A DNA stretch of 64,000 nucleotides from Aquamicrobium zhengzhouense (GTDB lineage: Bacteria; Pseudomonadota; Alphaproteobacteria; Rhizobiales; Rhizobiaceae): contig NZ_JADGMQ010000007.1 of assembly GCF_016124105.1 (NCBI RefSeq), positions 62,001-126,000 on the forward strand, written 5' to 3'. Shown one piece after another: positions 36,308 through 45,604 of this stretch (positions are counted from its first letter, which is position 1; the number at the start of each line of letters is the position of its first letter). A model generated the notes under the pieces. It was not told the origin of the DNA. It made no database searches and saw only the letters and a list, made by a program, of their open reading frames with translations. The translations under genes and the position numbers were made by a program.

Positions 36308-36427
36308 GGGTACTTCCTTGAATTGGGGAGGGGGCAGGGCCCCCGACCAGCCCTAGATAGTCGTGGTGATCCATCAGGAAAACCTGTAAAAGATCGAAGG
36401 ATTATATCGAAAATCTGGATGGATTGA

Positions 36428-37345
36428 TTGGACGCAAATCCGACCCTCGACCAGCTTCAGGTCTTTCTGAAGGTGGCGGAAACCGGCAGCTTTTCCTCCG
36501 CTGCCCGCGCCCTCAACCGCGCGCAATCAGTGATCAGCTATACGATTGCCAACCTTGAAGCCCAGCTTCAGGTGGAGCTCTTCGACCGCAAGGGTGCGCG
36601 CCAGCCAAAGCTGACGCAGGCGGGTGAGGCGCTGCTGACGGATGCACGTCGCCTGATCGCCGACCTTGAAGCGTTGCGGGCAAAGGTGAACAGCATCAAG
36701 AGCGGCGTCGAAGCGGAAATCTCGCTCGCCATCAGCGTCATGGTGCCATCCGACGCGGTGGTCGTTACGCTGCGCGCCTTTCGCGAAAGCTTCCCGTCGG
36801 TCTCGCTGAATTTGACCGTTGGCGAACTTGGCATGGTGAATGACTGGGTGCGCAATGGCTTGGCGGATGTTGGCTTCAGCGGATCGCTGCTCCTCCAGGA
36901 CGACCGGGTTTTTTCCGAGAAGATCGGCGAATCCGTCATGGTGCCGGTCGCGGCCGGAGACCATCCGCTGGTAAAGCTCGGACGCCCATTGACGATCAGG
37001 GATGTGCGTGAAGAAGTTCAGATTGTCGTGATGGATTCAAGTGGTCTGACCAAAGGCCGCGACTTTAACGTTCATTCCTACAGGACATGGCGCGTCGGCG
37101 ACATTGCGACCAAGCATCAGCTTATCCGAGGCGGGCTCGGCTGGGGCGGCCTGCCCATCTCCCTCGTTCGTGAGGACCTTTCCTCGGGGCGGCTGGTTGC
37201 CCTTGATCTTGATGCGTATAAAGCGGCGGAATATCCGATCTATGTGTTGCGTCGCAACTCTTACGCGCCGGGGCCTGCCACCAGCTGGTTGATCCAAAAA
37301 CTGCGAAATGAGATTTCAAAGGTTGATGAGGCGTGGGCAGGCTGA
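36428..37345 (+). CDS. LysR-family transcriptional regulator
   Basis: A 305-residue regulator with the N-terminal LysR helix-turn-helix (TGSFSSAARALNRAQSVISYTIANLEAQL, about 17-45) and the two-lobed effector domain. The only reasonable start is TTG 36428, preceded by GGATGGA. Divergent from azoR, it most likely responds to quinone- or azo-type electrophiles. Confidence 0.87.
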   Translation: MDANPTLDQLQVFLKVAETGSFSSAARALNRAQSVISYTIANLEAQLQVELFDRKGARQPKLTQAGEALLTDARRLIADLEALRAKVNSIKSGVEAEISLAISVMVPSDAVVVTLRAFRESFPSVSLNLTVGELGMVNDWVRNGLADVGFSGSLLLQDDRVFSEKIGESVMVPVAAGDHPLVKLGRPLTIRDVREEVQIVVMDSSGLTKGRDFNVHSYRTWRVGDIATKHQLIRGGLGWGGLPISLVREDLSSGRLVALDLDAYKAAEYPIYVLRRNSYAPGPATSWLIQKLRNEISKVDEAWAG

Positions 37346-37351
37346 GGTCGC

Positions 37352-38104
37352 CTAGCTCTGGATCGTCTCGGGGTATCTTCTGCTCATCTCCTCGATGAAG
37401 GGCGTGATCGCGCTTGCAGTTCGCTGGCTTCGCGGGAGCGGTACGTCCACCTCGGCAATGACGCGAGCCGGCTGCCCGTTCATCAGCAGCAACCGGTCAG
37501 CCATCTGCGCGGCCTCGCGGACATTATGCGTGACCATGAGGACCGTCACTTTGTGAGCTTCGCAAAGCTGAAGCAGCTGGTTGCGCAGGCGGCTCGCCGT
37601 ATGCTCGTCGAGCGAAACGAACGGCTCGTCCAGAAAAAGGATCGACGGCTTCACCGCGAAAGCACGCGCAAGCGCCACCCGCCGCTCCATGCCCAGCGAC
37701 AGTTCGCCGGGATAGCGCTGCGTGATTGTTTCTAGACCCAGCGTCGTCAAAAGTCCGGTTAGATCGTCAGCCTGCTCCCCCTTTGGCAGAGCAAGGGTGA
37801 TGTTTTGTTCCACCGTCTGCCAAGGCAGCAGCCTTGGCTCCTGGAACACCGCCGCGATGCGCTTCTCTCCGTTACCAATATTCACCCAGCCCTCGAAATC
37901 GCGCTCAAGGCCCATCAGGATGCGCAATGTTGTCGTCTTGCCGATGCCGGACGGGCCGATGAGGCAGGTGAAGGATCCCGCCGCGAGGTTGAATGTGACG
38001 TCGCGCAGCACCTCCGTCGTCCGGCCATCGGCTGACGTGAAGGATTTGCTGCTGATCTTGAGGTCAAGCAGGCCGCTTGCGCCAGATGTTAAGACGGTTT
38101 TCAA
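37352..38104 (-). CDS. ABC transporter ATPase, nitrate/sulfonate/taurine type
   Basis: A 250-residue TauB/SsuB-like ATPase: Walker A GPSGIGKTT (about 52-60), Walker B LFLDEPF. The signature reads LSLGM instead of LSGGM, a conservative but unusual change at the Gly of the LSGG motif. The annotated start is TTG 38104, which overlaps the permease gene by 41 bp and has no clear ribosome-binding site, so a later start is possible. Confidence 0.83.
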   Translation of the reverse strand: MKTVLTSGASGLLDLKISSKSFTSADGRTTEVLRDVTFNLAAGSFTCLIGPSGIGKTTTLRILMGLERDFEGWVNIGNGEKRIAAVFQEPRLLPWQTVEQNITLALPKGEQADDLTGLLTTLGLETITQRYPGELSLGMERRVALARAFAVKPSILFLDEPFVSLDEHTASRLRNQLLQLCEAHKVTVLMVTHNVREAAQMADRLLLMNGQPARVIAEVDVPLPRSQRTASAITPFIEEMSRRYPETIQS

Positions 38105-38834
38105 GAGGCTGCACCATTGCGTACTCGATCACGAGCATGACGATCACGAATGCGAAGGCGTATCCAAGGATCGCCGTCACATTGAAGAGTTGGAAATAAA
38201 GGTGGATCTGGAAGCCGACGCCGTTCGACCGCCCCAAAAACTCGACCACCAGGACGATCTTCCAGATGAGCGCGAGCCCGGAGCGGCCTGCGGCGGCAAG
38301 ATAGGGCTGCAATTGCGGCAAGACGACATTCCACGCGACACGAAAGCGGGAAAACCGGAAGACTTGCGCCATCTCCATCAGCTTCGGGTCAAGCGACCTT
38401 GCCCCTTCGCGAAGCGTCACGACGACATTCGGGATCTTGTTCAGGGCAACGGCAGTGATGGCGGCTGTCTCGGTCAGGCCGATCCAGATGTAGCAAAGGA
38501 CGATCATCACCAAGGCTGGCATGTTGATCGTGAGCACTAGCCAGGGGTCAAGCAATTGGTTGGCGCTGCGGCTGCGGCCCATGGCGATGCCAATGGCCGA
38601 GCCAATCAACATGGCAATGATGAAGGCAGCGAGAACCCTGGCAAGGGTCGCGCCGAGATGATGAAAAAGCGGTCCGGATGAAGCTTCCGAAACAATGAAG
38701 CTTGCAACGGCGAGGGGGCTCGGAACGGTCCTTGAATCCGCCAGAAATGCAGCCAGCGCCCAGATCAACAGGAAGCCGAGGGTCGACAGGACCGGGAGAT
38801 AAACCCGCGACTGGGACGACAGTTTTGTGCGCAC
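38064..38834 (-). CDS. ABC transporter permease, nitrate/sulfonate/taurine type
   Basis: A 256-residue SsuC/TauC-like permease with about six helices and the EAA loop around EMAQVFRFSRFRVAWNVVLPQ. GTG 38834 lies two bases after the stop of the binding-protein gene. With its neighbours it forms an importer for an anionic small molecule. Confidence 0.85.
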   Translation of the reverse strand: MRTKLSSQSRVYLPVLSTLGFLLIWALAAFLADSRTVPSPLAVASFIVSEASSGPLFHHLGATLARVLAAFIIAMLIGSAIGIAMGRSRSANQLLDPWLVLTINMPALVMIVLCYIWIGLTETAAITAVALNKIPNVVVTLREGARSLDPKLMEMAQVFRFSRFRVAWNVVLPQLQPYLAAAGRSGLALIWKIVLVVEFLGRSNGVGFQIHLYFQLFNVTAILGYAFAFVIVMLVIEYAMVQPLENRLNIWRKRPA

Positions 38835-38836
38835 GG

Positions 38837-39820
38837 TCAGAAGCCGTCGACAAGAACCGTCCAGAACGTTCCAGGTGCCATCGTCTTTGACGGCCCGACC
38901 AGCTCCTCGCCACCGAGCTCCGCCAGAAGCGCATAAACCGTAGCGGTGTCCTCGACCTCTTCACTTAGCGGGCGCGTGGGAATGCCCTCGCGAAACCGGT
39001 CGCGCAAAGCGGCAAGCTCGGCATCGTTTTCGGCGCCGGTCATCTCGCGCAACTGCTCCCATTCCTCATCGGAGGTTGCGAGGATCTCCTTGGCGTCCCG
39101 TGCTGCCTCGAAGAAGGAAATGGCGAGATCCTTGTTGGCGTCCGCCCATTTCTCGTCGAAAACGTAGCCGATGGCCGATATCGGACCTTTCGCGCCGAGA
39201 GCGATCGCACCCTCATTGGAGTCGATTATGCGCTTGAAACCGGCCGCTTCAAGCCGCGCGCTGTGATGCCAGTAGTTCAGGATTGCGTCGACTTCCCCTT
39301 GCAGTGCTTTTTGCACGAGAAGCGGGGGAGCACCGAACAGCACCTCGTTTTCGCCGCTCAGATCCAGATCGTATTCCCGCTCGGCGAGGCCGCGCAGCAG
39401 CAGCCAGCCCTTGTCGAGCGGACCGCCCGCAACGGCAATCTTTTTGCCGCGCAGATCGCCAAGTGCAGCGATGTCGGAATCTGCCGGCACCATGATTGCG
39501 CCGACTGATGAGGAGAAGGGCACGAACGTGAAATCCTGGCCTTCGGCACGCTGGCGCGACACCCAGAGCCAATCGGAGACGATCAGGTCAACTTCGCCGG
39601 ACTGAAGCGCAATGGTCGTCGCCTGGGTGCCAGCCAAGGGAACAATGTCCAGCTCGATGTCATGCTTTTGATCGAGCTTGTTGCGCTGGATCGTATCCAG
39701 CTCCCAACTGGCGGTGCCAAATTGAAGTATGCCGATTCGGATGGTTCTTTCAGCCGCGGCAACGGAAGCCGTCATAAGGGCTGTAAGCGCTATGGCCCCA
39801 ACAAAGAGTTTCAGGCGCAT
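38837..39820 (-). CDS. ABC transporter substrate-binding protein, sulfonate/nitrate/taurine family
   Basis: A 327-residue periplasmic protein. Signal peptide ends near SVAAA; the core has IGILQFGTASWELD, QSGEVDLIVSDWLWVSRQRA and NYWHHSARLEAAG. GGGGAGG precedes ATG 39820. First gene of the three-gene importer operon. Ligand unknown; position next to the alcohol-oxidation island may be coincidental. Confidence 0.83.
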   Translation of the reverse strand: MRLKLFVGAIALTALMTASVAAAERTIRIGILQFGTASWELDTIQRNKLDQKHDIELDIVPLAGTQATTIALQSGEVDLIVSDWLWVSRQRAEGQDFTFVPFSSSVGAIMVPADSDIAALGDLRGKKIAVAGGPLDKGWLLLRGLAEREYDLDLSGENEVLFGAPPLLVQKALQGEVDAILNYWHHSARLEAAGFKRIIDSNEGAIALGAKGPISAIGYVFDEKWADANKDLAISFFEAARDAKEILATSDEEWEQLREMTGAENDAELAALRDRFREGIPTRPLSEEVEDTATVYALLAELGGEELVGPSKTMAPGTFWTVLVDGF

Positions 39821-39993
39821 CGTATCCTCCCCTGATCCCGTATCATGCACGAGCCTTTCCGCCACTCTATTTGTGGCAGCTCCTCGGGGGAATAGTACCA
39901 TTGAAGGATGCTCTGCGCGGGGGCCGACGGATCAAGCGGATGCACCGCTAAAATCTCGTCGGCCCCGTGGTCTTGGCTCGGGAGCGCGTCTTG

Positions 39994-40437
39994 TCAGGCC
40001 GCGACGGGATCGCCGCTGGCGGCCCAGCCCGGATGGCGAGGCAGTCCATCATCCGGAATTGTCACAAGCGGATGCTTCGAATTGACGAACACCCAGCGAT
40101 CCGGCTTCACGCCAACATCGCTATCTCGATCCAGTGTCGGAACGTGGATCAGCAGGTGATCGGGGAAAGCATCTACATAGAGGAACATGTGACAGCCGCA
40201 ATCTTGGCAGAAGCGGCGGTGGCAGGTTGGCTTGGTATCATAATTGGCGATCTTGTCTTCGCCCTGGGTAATCGTGAACGCGCTTCGCTCGACCACGGCA
40301 ATCAGGGCAACGGCGCCACCCGAAATATCGGTGCAGTCCGTGCACAGGCAATAATGAACTTCAGCCGGAGCCTTGTTGTAACTGAAACGAACAGGATTTG
40401 TATCGCATCGACATCCGCCTTTGGCCAGTACAGTCAT
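39994..40437 (-). CDS. GFA-family zinc-binding protein
   Basis: A 147-residue protein of the glutathione-dependent formaldehyde-activating (GFA/CENP-V) fold, with paired Cys: GGCRC, HYCLCTDC and FCQDCGC, which bind two structural/catalytic zinc ions. GGAGGG precedes ATG 40437. The family name comes from one enzyme that condenses formaldehyde and glutathione; most members are uncharacterised. Nearness to a XoxF-type dehydrogenase that could make formaldehyde is suggestive only. Confidence 0.82.
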   Translation of the reverse strand: MTVLAKGGCRCDTNPVRFSYNKAPAEVHYCLCTDCTDISGGAVALIAVVERSAFTITQGEDKIANYDTKPTCHRRFCQDCGCHMFLYVDAFPDHLLIHVPTLDRDSDVGVKPDRWVFVNSKHPLVTIPDDGLPRHPGWAASGDPVAA

Positions 40438-40543
40438 GTCTGATCCCTCCGATCAATCGGTGACGTAACTCATGGACTAGATGGCTACAGCAGGATCATT
40501 CCACTGGCCGCGTTCGGGTTAAATTGAACTTACGTCGCATGAG

Positions 40544-40591
40544 CTCAAAATGTTGGCGTCTCCTCGACTGGCACTTTTGTCGAATTTTGAG
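40544..40591. other. inverted repeat in the cytochrome gene leader
   Basis: CTCAAAAT at 40544-40551 and ATTTTGAG at 40584-40591 are perfect inverted arms 32 bases apart, within the 225-bp gap before the cytochrome c gene at 40663. It may be a regulator site or a leader hairpin. Confidence 0.35.
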
Positions 40592-40662
40592 TCTTATGAG
40601 GATTTGCAAGAACTGCTGTAGCAGGCGGTTATTTGCCGCGAGCTTGGCGACGAGGAGGAATT

Positions 40663-41040
40663 ATGCGCATTCGTACGTTTGTATCCGCTGCAGTGGGGAT
40701 CATGTTCTTGACCGGCGGAGTGCACGCGGAAGGTGATCCCGCGAAGGGAAAGCGAGCATTCGCGCAGTGTGTCGCCTGCCACAGCATTGACGAGGGCAAG
40801 CATCGGGTCGGGCCTTCGCTGCACGCCATCATGGGCAAGCCCGCCGGGGCCGCCGAGGGCTACGATTATTCGCCGGCCATGCGCGATTCAGGGCTGACTT
40901 GGGACGATGCAACCATGGCGGAGTTCCTGGCCAAACCCCGCGACAAGATCGCCGGAACGAAGATGGCTTTCGCCGGAATTCGGGATGACAAGCGCATGGC
41001 GGATATCATTGCCTATCTTCATACGCTTTCGGCGGATTGA
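40663..41040 (+). CDS. periplasmic class I cytochrome c (c550/c2-like)
   Basis: A 125-residue secreted cytochrome. Signal peptide ends near VHAEG, haem site is CVACH, and the axial Met lies in GTKMAF. GDPAKGKRAFAQC, VGPSLH and YDYSPAMRDSGLTW are typical of cytochrome c2/c550. GAGGAGG precedes ATG 40663. Likely carries electrons from quinoproteins or XoxG to the oxidase. A paralogue is encoded at 57666. Confidence 0.9.
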   Translation: MRIRTFVSAAVGIMFLTGGVHAEGDPAKGKRAFAQCVACHSIDEGKHRVGPSLHAIMGKPAGAAEGYDYSPAMRDSGLTWDDATMAEFLAKPRDKIAGTKMAFAGIRDDKRMADIIAYLHTLSAD

Positions 41041-41166
41041 CCGGCGGGTCCAGTTCGCTCGCAGGGCTTAATCACGCCGAGGATGACGGGCTGATCCCCC
41101 GGCATTCGGGTCTTTCGATCATAGGCGGATGAGCCAGGCGAGCTTCTGAGGGTTGCGATCGCAGTG

Positions 41167-42348
41167 ATGTTGAAAGTAACGGGCATGTCCGATGCAGATG
41201 AGGGTACTGCCACCAGACCAGCAGTCCTGGCGCGAGGGTGGTCTGCCGCAAGCGAACCTTCACAGATTTTGAAGGATCTGATGTCGGGCATTGCCGGTTG
41301 CGACAATCCCTCGCTCCTGGCCGTCTTCGTCTCATCCCACCTGCCCGCCGACGAGATCGTCAAGCCGCTTGCGGCGGCCTATCCAAACGCCATCCTCGTC
41401 GGCTGCACCACAGCGGGAAGCCTTGCCCCCGAGCTTTACCATGCCGAAGGTGCAGTTCTCATCGCTTTCGACAGCGAGGAGTTCAGCTTTGAAACCTGCC
41501 TTCTGACAGACCTGCATGAGTTCTCAGCGGTGGATGCGCGTGAAGCGATCGAGAACGCCTATCTTCAGCTATTGCGCAAGAGCGAGCCGGAGCAGGAGAA
41601 CTTTTTTGCCATGCTCCTCCTCGACGGCCTTGCGCGCCGCGAAGAGCAGGTGGCCGCGAGCGCCTATACGGCACTTGAGGAAGTGCCGATCTTTGGCGCA
41701 TCGGCGGGCGACAATCTCAACTTCGATGCGACCCAGATCTTTTACCGCGGCGCGGTCCTTGAAGGTGCTGCCCTTGTGGCGATAGGCGCCTCGCGTCGCC
41801 GGATCGAGGTCTTCAAGATCGAGCATTTTCGGCCGACCGCGCGTCGGGTGGTGGTAACGTCGGCAGATCCGGAACTGCGCGTAGTTCAGACGCTGGATGC
41901 GGAGCCGGCGGCGGAGGAATATGCCCGACTGATCGGCATTCCAGTTTCTGAACTCACCCCCGAGGTTTATGCCGGACATCCGCTTCTCGTGCGAATAGGC
42001 GGCGACTACCACATCCGCGCTGTCCAGAAGGTCGATGCGCAGGGAGCGCTGCACTTCTACTGCGCCATCGACACAGGCAGCGTGCTCACCCTGGCCGAGC
42101 CCGAGGACATGCGAGACAATCTCATTGAGAACATGGACCGCCTCAACGAGCGGCTGGGCGGACTTGAAGGGGTCGTCTGCTTCGACTGCATCCTCAGACG
42201 GCTTGAAGCCGAACGCCGGGGCATCAAGCCCGATCTTCTGGACATATTTGATCGATACGGCATGGTTGGCTTCAGCACCTACGGAGAGCAATTCCAGTTT
42301 CTGCACCTCAGCCAGACACTGACCGGCCTAGCGATTGGACGCGCATGA
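41167..42348 (+). CDS. FIST-domain sensor protein, NosP-like
   Basis: A 393-residue protein with FIST N (about 35-215, including VGCTTAGSLAPE and GASAGDNLNF) and FIST C (about 230-390) domains and no signal peptide. It overlaps the hybrid kinase gene by ATGA. In Pseudomonas the co-transcribed FIST protein NosP is a haem-based nitric-oxide sensor that regulates kinase NahK; the same gene order is seen here, so this is a likely homologue. Haem binding is inferred. Start is uncertain: GTG 41164, ATG 41167 and ATG 41185 are all possible and none has a strong ribosome-binding site. Confidence 0.83.
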   Translation: MLKVTGMSDADEGTATRPAVLARGWSAASEPSQILKDLMSGIAGCDNPSLLAVFVSSHLPADEIVKPLAAAYPNAILVGCTTAGSLAPELYHAEGAVLIAFDSEEFSFETCLLTDLHEFSAVDAREAIENAYLQLLRKSEPEQENFFAMLLLDGLARREEQVAASAYTALEEVPIFGASAGDNLNFDATQIFYRGAVLEGAALVAIGASRRRIEVFKIEHFRPTARRVVVTSADPELRVVQTLDAEPAAEEYARLIGIPVSELTPEVYAGHPLLVRIGGDYHIRAVQKVDAQGALHFYCAIDTGSVLTLAEPEDMRDNLIENMDRLNERLGGLEGVVCFDCILRRLEAERRGIKPDLLDIFDRYGMVGFSTYGEQFQFLHLSQTLTGLAIGRA

Positions 42349-44615
42349 TGACCGCGTCATTCGATGGAAGAGACGAATTAGGGTTATCCCAGCAGCTTGA
42401 GGCGCTGCAACGCGAGAACCACAAGCTGCGCACCATCCGCGACGCGCTGATGCAACGCGCGGACGGCGAGAACGACCTCGGTCGCGCAGGCTATATGCTG
42501 GTGCAGCCCGTCATCGACGTCGAGACCGGCGTGGAGCGGCGCATCAAGAAGCTCGCCCGGGCGGTGAGCGAGGCCAAGATCGCCCGCCGCCAGCTCCAGC
42601 AAGCCGTGGATGCGATCGCAGAAGGCTTCATCCTCTACGACGCTGAAGACCGGATCGTCCTGTGCAACCGGCACTACCGGGCCATCTTCCCGGAGCTCGG
42701 GCTTCTGCTGCATTCGGGCACACGGTTTGCGGATCTGATCCGCGCAGCCGCGGAAACCGGTGTGATTGCGGAAGCCGTCACAGACCCTGAAGCGTGGATT
42801 GCCATGCGCCAGGAACTGCATGGCCGCGAAAATGGCCAGTTCCAGCAGATGCTGAGCGACGGTCGCTGGATCCAGATCAGCGACCGGCGCACCGATGATG
42901 GCGGCCATGTAACGACCGTGAGCGACATCACCCACTTCAAGCGGCTGGAGGAAAGCCAGCTTGAAGGGATGAGCGGGCCTGCCGGCCTTCTGGCGCGCAC
43001 GGTGGCGAGCGTTGCCCACGGCGTTGCGGTGTTTGACCAGCAATCGCGGCTGGTCACCTGGAATTCGCAGGCGGCAACGCTGTTGAAGGTGCCCTATTTC
43101 GAGGTGCAGCCCGGCCAGAGCGTTGGCGAGCTTTTGCGAAAGGTCTGGGCGCAGCGCGCTGCCCTGCCGGCCAAGTTGCGTCAGGAAGTCCGCAGCTGGA
43201 TCAGCGACAAGAACAGCCGCACGCCATTGCGCGTCGAACTGATTTTCCCCGGCGATCGCTGCGTTGTCCTCAACTTCCGCGACATGCCCCATGACGGCTT
43301 CGTCGTGACGATGACCGACGTTTCCAAGCAATTGCGCGCCGCGCGCCTCTTGGAACAGAGCAAGGAGCAGCTCGAAATCCACGTCGAGCAGCGGACACAA
43401 CAGCTGCTCAAGCTGAACGGTGTGCTGCAGGACGAGGTTCGCCGACATCGTGAAACGACGGCGGACCTTGAGCGGATGCGGGCAACGGCGGAAGCGGCGA
43501 ATCTCAGCAAGACGCGCTTCCTCGCCGCTGCGAGCCACGACCTTCTCCAGCCACTGAACTCCGCACGGCTGTATCTGTCGGCGCTTGAAACGTCGCCCTA
43601 TGTCGAACCGGGCGGCCGGGAGCTGATCGATAACATCGCCAAGTCGTTTGCTTCGATCGAAACGCTGCTGAATGCGCTGCTCGAGATCTCGAAGATGGAC
43701 GCCGGCGGCTATCGCACCAAGCTGTCGCTGGTCTCGCTGGGAGATCTCTTCGACACCCTGCAGACCGAATTTTCAGCACAGGCGCGCCAGAAGGGCGTCG
43801 AGCTTCGCGTCGTGCCTTCATCGGTATCGATCTATTCCGACACGCGGCTGCTGCGCAGCATCGTTCAGAACCTTCTCAGCAATGCGATCAAATATTCCGA
43901 CCGGGGAGGGCGGGTTCTCGTCGGCGTGCGCCATCGGAAGGCTGGAATTACCGTCGAGATCATCGACAACGGTCCGGGCATCGCCATTGAAGATCAGGCC
44001 GTGGTCTTCGAAGAATTCCGCAGGTTGCGACAGCCAACCGGTGTCCAGCCACCGGGGCTCGGCCTCGGGTTGGCGACGGCCAGGCGGGCTGCCTCATTGC
44101 TGGGCTGCAAGCTTTCGGTTCATTCCGCCGTTGGGCGCGGATCAAGGTTCATCCTTTCGGTGCCGTCGGGCCAGCTTCACACGCGCTGGAACGCTCTGGA
44201 CGGCGCAAATGACGATGCCCCTGTCAGGCTCGCCACCACGCCGGGCGATGATCGTTACATGCTGATTCTGGAGAACGACGAAGCCGTTGCGGGGGCAATG
44301 GGCATGCTTTTCGATCAGTGGCGCCACCGCAGTATCGTTGCTCCCTCCTATTCCAGAATGCTCGGTGCTGTCCTCGGGACCGGGATCATGCCGAAGATGA
44401 TCATCGCCGATCTTCATCTGGATGAAGATGTCGATGGCATCGACGCGGTTGTGCGCCTGCGGAACGATCTGAAGATGGACATACCGGCGGCCCTGGTAAC
44501 TGCAGAGCAGTCGCGAGAGATTCAGGAGCGCGCCAAGGCCAACAACATCGAGTACTTCTCAAAGCCGCTAAAGCCGGCACAGTTGCGCGCCTATCTCCTT
44601 CATCTGGAGCTTTGA
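42345..44615 (+). CDS. hybrid sensor histidine kinase, NahK/ErcS'-like
   Basis: A 756-residue cytosolic kinase without membrane helices. It has an N-terminal coiled coil (about 15-95), a PAS domain (about 90-200), a second PAS (about 220-335), a coiled coil, the H-box ASHDLLQPL with His398, the N-box and GLGLGLA-type ATP-binding lid, and a C-terminal receiver with the phospho-Asp near residue 690 (IADLHLDED). It is coupled to the FIST gene. In Pseudomonas the homologous kinase sits in the regulatory set for PQQ ethanol oxidation, which fits the location here. Confidence 0.9.
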   Translation: MMTASFDGRDELGLSQQLEALQRENHKLRTIRDALMQRADGENDLGRAGYMLVQPVIDVETGVERRIKKLARAVSEAKIARRQLQQAVDAIAEGFILYDAEDRIVLCNRHYRAIFPELGLLLHSGTRFADLIRAAAETGVIAEAVTDPEAWIAMRQELHGRENGQFQQMLSDGRWIQISDRRTDDGGHVTTVSDITHFKRLEESQLEGMSGPAGLLARTVASVAHGVAVFDQQSRLVTWNSQAATLLKVPYFEVQPGQSVGELLRKVWAQRAALPAKLRQEVRSWISDKNSRTPLRVELIFPGDRCVVLNFRDMPHDGFVVTMTDVSKQLRAARLLEQSKEQLEIHVEQRTQQLLKLNGVLQDEVRRHRETTADLERMRATAEAANLSKTRFLAAASHDLLQPLNSARLYLSALETSPYVEPGGRELIDNIAKSFASIETLLNALLEISKMDAGGYRTKLSLVSLGDLFDTLQTEFSAQARQKGVELRVVPSSVSIYSDTRLLRSIVQNLLSNAIKYSDRGGRVLVGVRHRKAGITVEIIDNGPGIAIEDQAVVFEEFRRLRQPTGVQPPGLGLGLATARRAASLLGCKLSVHSAVGRGSRFILSVPSGQLHTRWNALDGANDDAPVRLATTPGDDRYMLILENDEAVAGAMGMLFDQWRHRSIVAPSYSRMLGAVLGTGIMPKMIIADLHLDEDVDGIDAVVRLRNDLKMDIPAALVTAEQSREIQERAKANNIEYFSKPLKPAQLRAYLLHLEL

Positions 44616-44622
44616 GCGGGCC

Positions 44623-45270
44623 TTACTCTGCGGCGGCGAAGTGCGGCGCGTTGTTGAACATGCCGCCTTGCGCGATCAGCACGGCTTGGGTGCGCGACGA
44701 TACCTCCAGCTTGCCAAGGATCGCCGAGACATGCGCCTTTACCGTCGATTCGCTGATCGAAAGCTCATAGGCGATCTGCTTGTTGAGCTTGCCTTCGCCA
44801 AGCATTGAAAGAACGGTCAGCTGTTGCGGCGTCAGACGACAGATGAGCTTTGGTACCCGGTTACTGTCGTGCGCTGATCCGTCGTCCGGCATTTCCGGGA
44901 ACGCTGTATCACCAGCCAGCACCTTGCGCACCGCATTGATGACCTCTGCCGCGCTCGCCTTTTTGCTGATGAAGCCCATAGCGCCATAGCCGCGCACGAA
45001 CTGAACGATCCTTCCGTCTTCCAGGCCGGAAATGACGAGGATGGGCAGCTTCGGAGCCTGCTTACGCAGCTGGGAAAGCCCGTCGAAGCCTTCGACGTCG
45101 GGAAGCTTCAGATCCAGAAGGACAAGATCGATGTCTGGCAGCAGCTCGACAGTCTTGAGCGCTTCCGCCGCAGAATGTGCATACATCACCCGGCACGAGA
45201 GCGCGTTCGTCAGCGTCGCTTCCAGGGCTGAACAGACAATCGGGTGATCGTCGACAATCAGCACCAACAA
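44623..45270 (-). CDS. LuxR-type response regulator, AgmR/ErbR-like
   Basis: A 215-residue response regulator: receiver with VDDH acidic pocket and phospho-Asp in LVLLDLKLPD, then a LuxR helix-turn-helix (LTPQQLTVLSMLGEGKLNKQIA ... STVKAHVSAIL). I place the start at TTG 45270, seven bases after GGGAGG; the frame is open to 45285 but a start there would lie in that ribosome-binding site. It ends eight bases from the kinase gene (convergent) and is divergent from xoxF. Relatives (AgmR, ErbR/ErdR) activate quinoprotein alcohol oxidation, so it likely controls xoxF and pqq. Confidence 0.88.
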   Translation of the reverse strand: MLVLIVDDHPIVCSALEATLTNALSCRVMYAHSAAEALKTVELLPDIDLVLLDLKLPDVEGFDGLSQLRKQAPKLPILVISGLEDGRIVQFVRGYGAMGFISKKASAAEVINAVRKVLAGDTAFPEMPDDGSAHDSNRVPKLICRLTPQQLTVLSMLGEGKLNKQIAYELSISESTVKAHVSAILGKLEVSSRTQAVLIAQGGMFNNAPHFAAAE

Positions 45271-45604
45271 TGCCCTACCTCCCAATTAACAATGATGTAT
45301 TCCCCCGTCGTCGATCATATCAATCGAGACGAAACGCGCAACACGAACCGAAATATTTCGGTGCGGGCTATTAAAATCGATTAATGATGCGCCGCAATAT
45401 AAAATGCTGCGCTGCGAATACATGCGCGACGGGCGGAACGACAGGATCTATGCTCGCGCGTTGTACCAAGGTGCTATCGACAACCACTTCCTGCAGCGTC
45501 AGTCTTTCGCCGCGTACACCTTTTTGCGCACGACTTGGCTGGTCCTACGCGCCGACAGCCTCTCCGATCGGCTTCTGAAGGTCAGCGTCTTGGGAGGATG
45601 AGAA
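45271..45604. promoter_or_regulatory. divergent promoter region between the LuxR regulator and xoxF
   Basis: A 334-bp non-coding stretch. Its clearest element is a 16-bp perfect palindrome, ACCGAAATATTTCGGT, at 45347-45362, placed roughly midway between the two genes' 5' ends on the regulator side. AT-rich sequence follows (45370-45415). The last 190 bases would form a long xoxF leader. The short open frame at 45404-45601 has no ribosome-binding site and no recognisable product. GGGAGG at about 45593-45598 serves xoxF. Confidence 0.55.

Noticed and set aside
45404-45601. 65-residue open frame in the xoxF leader
   Set aside because: No ribosome-binding site, no motif, and it runs through the promoter region; best read as non-coding.
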